This document shows positions 1-64,000 of a DNA stretch of 64,000 nucleotides, in pieces. Below the pieces are notes generated by a model. The model was not told the origin of the DNA. It made no database searches and was given only the letters and a program-made list of their open reading frames with translations. The DNA comes from Triplophysa rosa (Eukaryota; Chordata; Actinopteri; Cypriniformes; Nemacheilidae): positions 20,865,796 to 20,929,795 of the forward strand of contig NC_079907.1 in assembly GCF_024868665.1 (NCBI RefSeq), read 5' to 3'. Both the position numbers and the translations under genes were made by a program. The first letter of the stretch is position 1. Every line of letters starts with the position of its first letter.

Positions 1-570
1 GGCTGCGTCCTCCGGAGGTCTCATTTGAAGCCTGCTACGTCATTGAGGCAGTCTCGTTTCATAAAAGCAGGTAGGACACTCCGTAGGCACCCTTCTAATG
101 CGACCTACTTTCACGAGAATTCGGAGGACACATGCGGTGTATCCTTAGTTGTTGCCTTTGCGTCGGCAATAAACACGTGTTGAATAAACGGCAGCAGCTG
201 CACATTCAAGCAGATATGTGGTCTTTAAATGTTAACAGTTTACAATTTGTGTCACTTTTTTTATCTTAGCAGGCATATACGTAGTGTTTTGTGATTTTTA
301 CAAAACAATTTACATTTGCTTAACTCTTTTGGCATTGTTTAGGGTAGAAAGTAACCAACTTTTTACCTCTTAAAATCATGTAGAAATCATTTTAATTAAT
401 TTGACAGGTGTGCCAGTGCAACGTGTTGTCATAGCAACGTGGTACTTCCTGTTTCCTTTTCTGCCAGAATCTCCTATGAAGGACGTCTCGTTTAATTCTA
501 AGCTGAGAATCCTCTGTATACCGCATCCTTTAGAGGATGATACCTCTGGAGGACACAAGGACGCGCAGCC
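1..570. mobile_element. inverted-repeat transposon remnant, left end at or before window edge
   Basis: The first bases (ggctgcgtcctccggagg) reappear in imperfect reverse complement at 540-570, ending cgcagcc. That is consistent with a short non-autonomous DNA transposon of about 570 bp. No coding potential is seen in it. The left flank is missing, so no target duplication can be tested. Confidence 0.45.
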
Positions 571-650
571 TTACAAAACGAGACACAACTACAGCTTTGC
601 TTTGGCGCTTAGTTTGTACAACCGAATTAGCTGCAGCCTTACGTTAGCGA

Positions 651-754
651 GAGAAGGCAAAGCTAATCATAAAGCGACGTGGGTTAGAGAGGCGGGACTC
701 AAGAAAGGCAAAGCCAATCCTATTAGCGACGTGAGCTACGGAGGCGGGACTCAT
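651..754. repeat. 52-bp tandem duplication (two units)
   Basis: Units 651-702 and 703-754 share gaaaggcaaagc-like starts and end in gaggcgggactca. They are diverged but aligned over the full 52 bp. Confidence 0.75.
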
Positions 755-952
755 TGCAGATAACGAAACTTAACCATTTGTGTACCACAAACTGCGCTAT
801 TTTCCAGAACGTGACTTTTCGTTTCAATGAAATGATTCCTGGATAAATAAATGTAGATTATAATAAGTATTAAGTAAAAAACACGAGACACAGACGGACA
901 TCAGAGGTTATATACTATATATGTGTAGATTAGTTGTTTGGTCGAAATTATT

Positions 953-1475
953 TGTCGTGATTCTGCCTCATCTTGTCATGTCTTTCTTGATCTTGTGGCA
1001 GAATCACGGCAGGATCCCTTGTTATGTGTGGAGAGAGTCATTTTGACCCTTTCGGCCTTCGATACTTTCTCCGGTCCTTGTCTGTGTTCCCGCCCTTTTG
1101 TATCCCTCGTTATCGGTTGTTAATTAGTTCATGCCCCACACATGTTCCCCTTTGATTTGTCCCCTTATTTAATGCCCCTCTGTTCTCTGTCTTGTGTCGG
1201 ATCATTGTACTGTGTTGTGGTTGTCGTGTGGGTGAGTTCTTGTCGCGTTAGTAAGTCTAGTTTATTGTGTTGCTATGTGATGTGTTATTAGTCTAGTTCT
1301 GTTAGTTTAGTTAGTCTTGTTCTTGTTCCCCTGTTTTGTTATGTTACCCCCACATGGGTGTTTGTTTTGTATTTTGTTATTATTATTATTATTAAAAGTC
1401 TAGTTTACCCCTTACCCTGTCTGCACTTGGGTCCTCTGTCCGTGTATCCGTGTCTCTCACCCCCGAAACGTGACA
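953..1475 (+). mobile_element. solo-LTR-like element, copy 1
   Basis: Starts TGTCGTGA and ends CGTGACA (TG..CA), and is flanked by a direct 5-bp duplication TTATT (948-952 and 1476-1480). The body is homologous to the reverse complement of 21687-22218, including ttatgtgtggagagag. The 523-bp length, TG/CA ends and 5-bp duplication fit a solo LTR. No gag/pol is present. Confidence 0.65.
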
Positions 1476-3719
1476 TTATTGGTAGGGACAATTTAGTCCC
1501 TACCGCCCCTACTCAAATCGACGCCCTTGGGTGATTGTATACAATGTTTTCAGTCATACACATCAATCATGTATATTTACACTGCTATGATACTTGTTTT
1601 CTTGGCATAATGAAAAGAAATGTATGTGCTCATTTTACCCCCTCACCTTCCATGCTTGCTTCTTAATGGAAAATTGATTGTTGTGACAGTAGATTTCTAT
1701 TTGATGTACTGTAACAAGGCAGCAATTTCCCTAAGAGAATGAGAGCAGCAATCACTAGTGTACACATAATGGCTGAAACTAATTTAGCAGTGTTTAATCG
1801 AAACGTCTTTGATGAGATGTCCCTGCCTTTTTATGCTCTGTGGAGCATTTAGATATCAGTCTCTGGTTGCTTGGTTAAGAATGAAATGTGTAGGCCTACA
1901 TTAGCACTCTTTGATAGGACCGCAGATCCACACTATTTACACTGTTCACGGCTAAATAATAAAACTACACATGGCTAATTATAGTGGGTATTTACATTTC
2001 ATGCATCTCAATGAATCAATCTGGTATCCGTTTAAGTTTACATGTTTCATGTATGTCATATAAATGTTTTCTTTAAATCTTATTTGTGTTGAATTTCGTC
2101 TGTAATGCATCTCAAACCAGAGATGGTTTAAATCAAATTTTAATTTATGGACCCGAATCTGTCTTGGAAAGCACTTGGTCTTCTCATGAGTATGTATTTT
2201 TAACTTCTTAACTAAAATATTTTTATATCTATAGAATTTTATGTATTTTAAGTCATGTTCATTTCTCTAGCTTTTTTCACATTTTTCAAAGCAGCTATAC
2301 AGAAAATGCTTTGTGAAATCGACAATAAATATAAATGTATTAATAATAATATATAGAAATATGAAAGGTAAAAAATTATCCAGTTTGATACATGGCAGGT
2401 ACATGGGCGGAGCTAGCCGGGACCGGGGGGACTGGCCCCCCCAAACATTTTATACACTGACGTCACGTTTTTACTCAGACACACCCCCTTTCCCCACTAT
2501 TTATAAGTTTTAGCATACAAGGCAAAACTTTTGTTTTTGTTTAAAAGAGTCAAAATTGGAGATAAAAACACCACATCTTACAAGACTATAAAGTTTATTT
2601 GACAAGCTTGCTTTACAAAAACTTATGTCATACAATATAAATCCTAGCTTTGTGTGCATTTGTTACATGCAATAACTAAATGCATTACAAAATGAATATT
2701 TTAAGTATTTATTATTTGCTTTCCCATTACCTATTTTGAATGAAAATCAAGGTAAAAATCCCCCTTTAGAAACTTTAAGATCGCAGATCTTTCCGGGTTG
2801 TTGACAGCCCTTGACAAATTAATAAACTTGGCAATGGTTCATCGCTCTTTTCCCTGAAACATAACAATTTATTTACGTGGTTCCATTATCACAGATCTTC
2901 AACACAGTTACATAGTATACTAAGTAGCTAACACTATCTAACTATCCCTGCGTGTATTGTAGAACAAAGATCAATTCTTATCCCCATGCATGATTTTTAA
3001 TAAATGCTGGCGAAGCTTTATATTTACGCAAAATAGAACGCTGTTAAACTCAGCCAGGAAGAATATCGAAGTGTGATTCAACAGAAAAGAAATGTACCGG
3101 AGTCAGACGATACATGGCTAGTGCAAATCCATATTTTAGTGCATGTGTTACACCAGGATCCCGTTGTTTTTTGCGAACTGAATCGATCAATTTGCTTCTT
3201 GATCTTTCGCCAGTCTGTAAAAAAGAAAGCCCAATTTTGCAAATTGAAACATCAAAAACCTGTGCATGGAATATGGAGAAGAATTTCTGCTAATAATATC
3301 TATTAATTTATTAACACTAAATTACGTTTCTGTAAGCCGGCACCAGAGAACAAGCTTGGAGGAAAGCCGAATATGGTGTCGCCTGCGCTAGAACACACTG
3401 CTTACACGGCAAAAGTGAATTTCTTACAAAGTATTTTCATCTTGTTTTCCTGTACAATTGTCTAAAAATTCTAAAGTTGTGGAAAAACGATTCCACAACT
3501 TAGGGCCAACGACAGAAAAAGCAAGATCACCTCTGTTTTTAAGATGTACCCTGCCCTGGGACTTCAGCCCTGGGATCCGTCAGCGGATCTGAGCGCTTGT
3601 GACCGAGTATATGGATGTAGTGACTCAGATAGGTACTGTGAAGCCTGATTATCAGAATCAGAAGGAGCTTTACATGTAATATATATAGTCAGATACAAAT
3701 GTATAGTATAATGCAATGT

Positions 3720-3770
3720 AAGTCGCTTTGGATAAAAGCATCTGCCAAATGCATAAATGTAAATGTAATA
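3720..3770 (+). repeat. SINE 3' tail fragment
   Basis: Contains gtcgctttggataaaagcat and ctgccaaatgc, the tail common in teleost tRNA-derived SINEs. The same tail occurs inverted at 4435-4475. Confidence 0.75.
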
Positions 3771-4423
3771 ATGGCAATAAAATGTGCTAAAAGGATAGAA
3801 ATGATATCATTCAAAAGTATTATAAAATGAAAAAAGAATTTTCAACAATAAGCATTATTACAAGCATTACTAAGAAAAAATTAAGAGTCTATTAGATTTT
3901 AGATGGACTGGCAATATTACTAAAGTATAAAACCCTAACAGGAAATCTGATGTCAGCATTTTCAGTATTTTAAAATGAGGTTATTGTTGTTAGTGAGGTT
4001 ATTTTTAGCCAGGCTAGCACTGACCTACATTGCACATGTATACTGTGATACAGTGCTTGACCCTCTGGCAAGTAATATTCACGTATCGACTGGGTTGATC
4101 ATTCCCACTGTTTCGATGGGCATTGTGTGTTGATTTTTTTCTTTCATGTACATAATTGACCTTTTTATTTCATTTTATTAGTTTAATAATGTCTGCAACC
4201 AGTCCCTGCTTAAAACTTTCTTCCTTTAAAGAATTAACTACTTAAACATAGAATTTTAAAACATGTTCATGTAATTTTCTGTTTCCTGCCTGGACTAGAG
4301 AATAAAAGTTTAATACACTGCATGAACAGGGGAACATTTATTTTCTAATAAATTCCCTATTTTGGACTGTGTGGTTGTTGCTATTTTGCCATTATGCAAT
4401 TTGTTTAAGTGAAAACTTTTATT

Positions 4424-4575
4424 ACATTTACATTTACGCATTTGGCAGACGCTTTTATCCAAAGCGACTTACATTGCACTATACATTTTGTTTCTAAGTA
4501 TGTGTAATCCCCTGGGATCGAGCCCACGACCTTGCTAGCGCCATGCTCTAACCACTGAGCTACAGGAAAGCTATA
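4424..4575 (-). mobile_element. tRNA-derived SINE
   Basis: Read on the minus strand, the head holds an A-box-like tagctcagtggttagagc and a B-box-like gggctcgatccc, followed by the tail gtcgctttggataaaagcgt. This is a pol III-type SINE head and a LINE-type tail, not a functional tRNA gene (no acceptor stem). Confidence 0.8.
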
Positions 4576-4759
4576 GTTAAATGTATAATAAACTTATACT
4601 ATGCTTTTTAAATTGAATCGTTTTCTAATTGTTCTAAAAGTTACAAACATTCTTTTGGGGGGATAATGGTTTCCATTATTAGTCGTTAATAATATAAAAA
4701 TACAAATGATTTTAACTCGCAATCCCTCACTGTATGGTGGCTAACTGTATTTTCATCCT

Positions 4760-5110
4760 GTTGGCAGTTATGAGACTCTGCAGAGAGGATTCTAATGTCC
4801 ATTGATTACCCATACATCTGTCCTAATAGGCCAGCCCAGCCATTCACGTCCCCTGCGGCCAGAAGTAATTGATCCCGCTATCGTTAGCTCCATGCTAATC
4901 CATCATTGAGCATCTTATTTACAATAGGCCACTGCATTCCCTATCTTTGCACACACACTCTCAAGCTCCGCCTTCTTTTGCCTCTCATCATCACAAAAGT
5001 AGAGCAGTCTACAGCAGATGTTTTCCTGTACAATGTGTACAGGCACATTTGCACTGCACCTGCGCTTGACCGTGTCACTTCCTGTCCATCCTAATCAGTC
5101 TAACTTTAGG
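4760..5110. other. unique, transposon-poor stretch upstream of exon A
   Basis: No repeat family or exon recognised. Mixed composition with homeodomain-type ATTA cores around 4840-4930. Could be a conserved non-coding element, but I cannot test conservation. Confidence 0.25.
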
Positions 5111-5382
5111 TTTTGATGTGGTCTGTCATCACTGAGTGGTTATGGGAAAGAAAAGGAAACGGTTTTCCTCAGTTTCACACTTTTCCACCATGAGGGCCAA
5201 GTCACCTTCACGGCGGAGGAGTGTTGAGGGTCTTTGTGCGAGTACTCTGCTGGGGGTCTTGCACTCTAGAACCTGGTTACTGGACACCCACTTGATCTAC
5301 CTGCTCGAACGGACTCAAGCAGGCCCCACACCCCCACCCCGTGCTCACTCGCTCTGCTCTTTCTCTCGCACCTCTTCTGCAG

Positions 5383-64000
<58,618 letters not shown>

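Noticed and set aside
4500..4575. tRNA gene on the minus strand
   Set aside because: A- and B-box-like sequences are present, but they continue directly into a SINE body and tail and lack a tRNA acceptor stem.

Overview
The window is nuclear DNA of a teleost fish, most likely a cyprinid (carp, minnow or zebrafish relatives). It carries one recognisable gene on the + strand: the N-terminal half of tanc2 (TPR, ankyrin repeat and coiled-coil containing 2), a postsynaptic scaffold protein with a STAND-type NTPase core. The evidence is split coding exons with canonical GT/AG junctions and consistent phases, an encoded peptide that follows vertebrate TANC2 almost residue by residue in its core, and introns full of short inverted-repeat transposons, tRNA-derived SINEs and CA/GT/TC microsatellites typical of cyprinid introns. 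TANC2 is preferred over TANC1 because of the [20 protein letters not shown] segment, QYSME, IASDSP-ASPK, and the [16 protein letters not shown] block. I cannot tell tanc2a from tanc2b.

Layout: 1-5382 is upstream intron or flank with transposon remnants and no recognised exon. The true start codon exon of TANC2 appears to lie before the window. Eighteen coding exons follow: 5383-5451, 7516-7710, 39726-39874, 42305-42467, 42805-43047, 49827-49952 (Ser/Thr-rich disordered N-terminal region); 53998-54279, 54890-55011, 57691-57922, 58093-58262, 58394-59001 (NTPase module, Walker A in the first and Walker B in the fourth of these); 60112-60220, 60339-60461 (helical linker); 60553-60789, 63018-63485, 63569-63662, 63780-63913 and the partial 63991-64000 (ankyrin repeats). 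They encode about 1,178 residues in one continuous frame. The remaining ankyrin repeats, TPRs, coiled coil and PDZ-binding tail lie beyond the right edge.

Intron 2 (7711-39725, 32 kb) is the largest and holds most of the mobile elements: a DIRS-type retroelement remnant with inverted terminal repeats and an internal complementary region, nested hAT-like elements with exact 8-bp target duplications, solo-LTR-like copies, MITE families and possible alternative promoters. Introns 5, 6, 8, 11 and 14 also carry datable or paired insertions. The 3' introns between NTPase and ankyrin exons are short (about 80-170 bp) except where transposons have expanded them.

The most notable coding observation is a low-complexity insert of roughly 90 residues built partly from a 27-bp tandem repeat (TPSPTQPQD-like units), lying inside the ankyrin region in exon 63018-63485. 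The most notable non-coding ones are the DIRS element with preserved replication architecture, an open in-frame 5' extension of the first exon, and RFX X-box motifs in two transposon-poor, GC-richer islands of intron 2.
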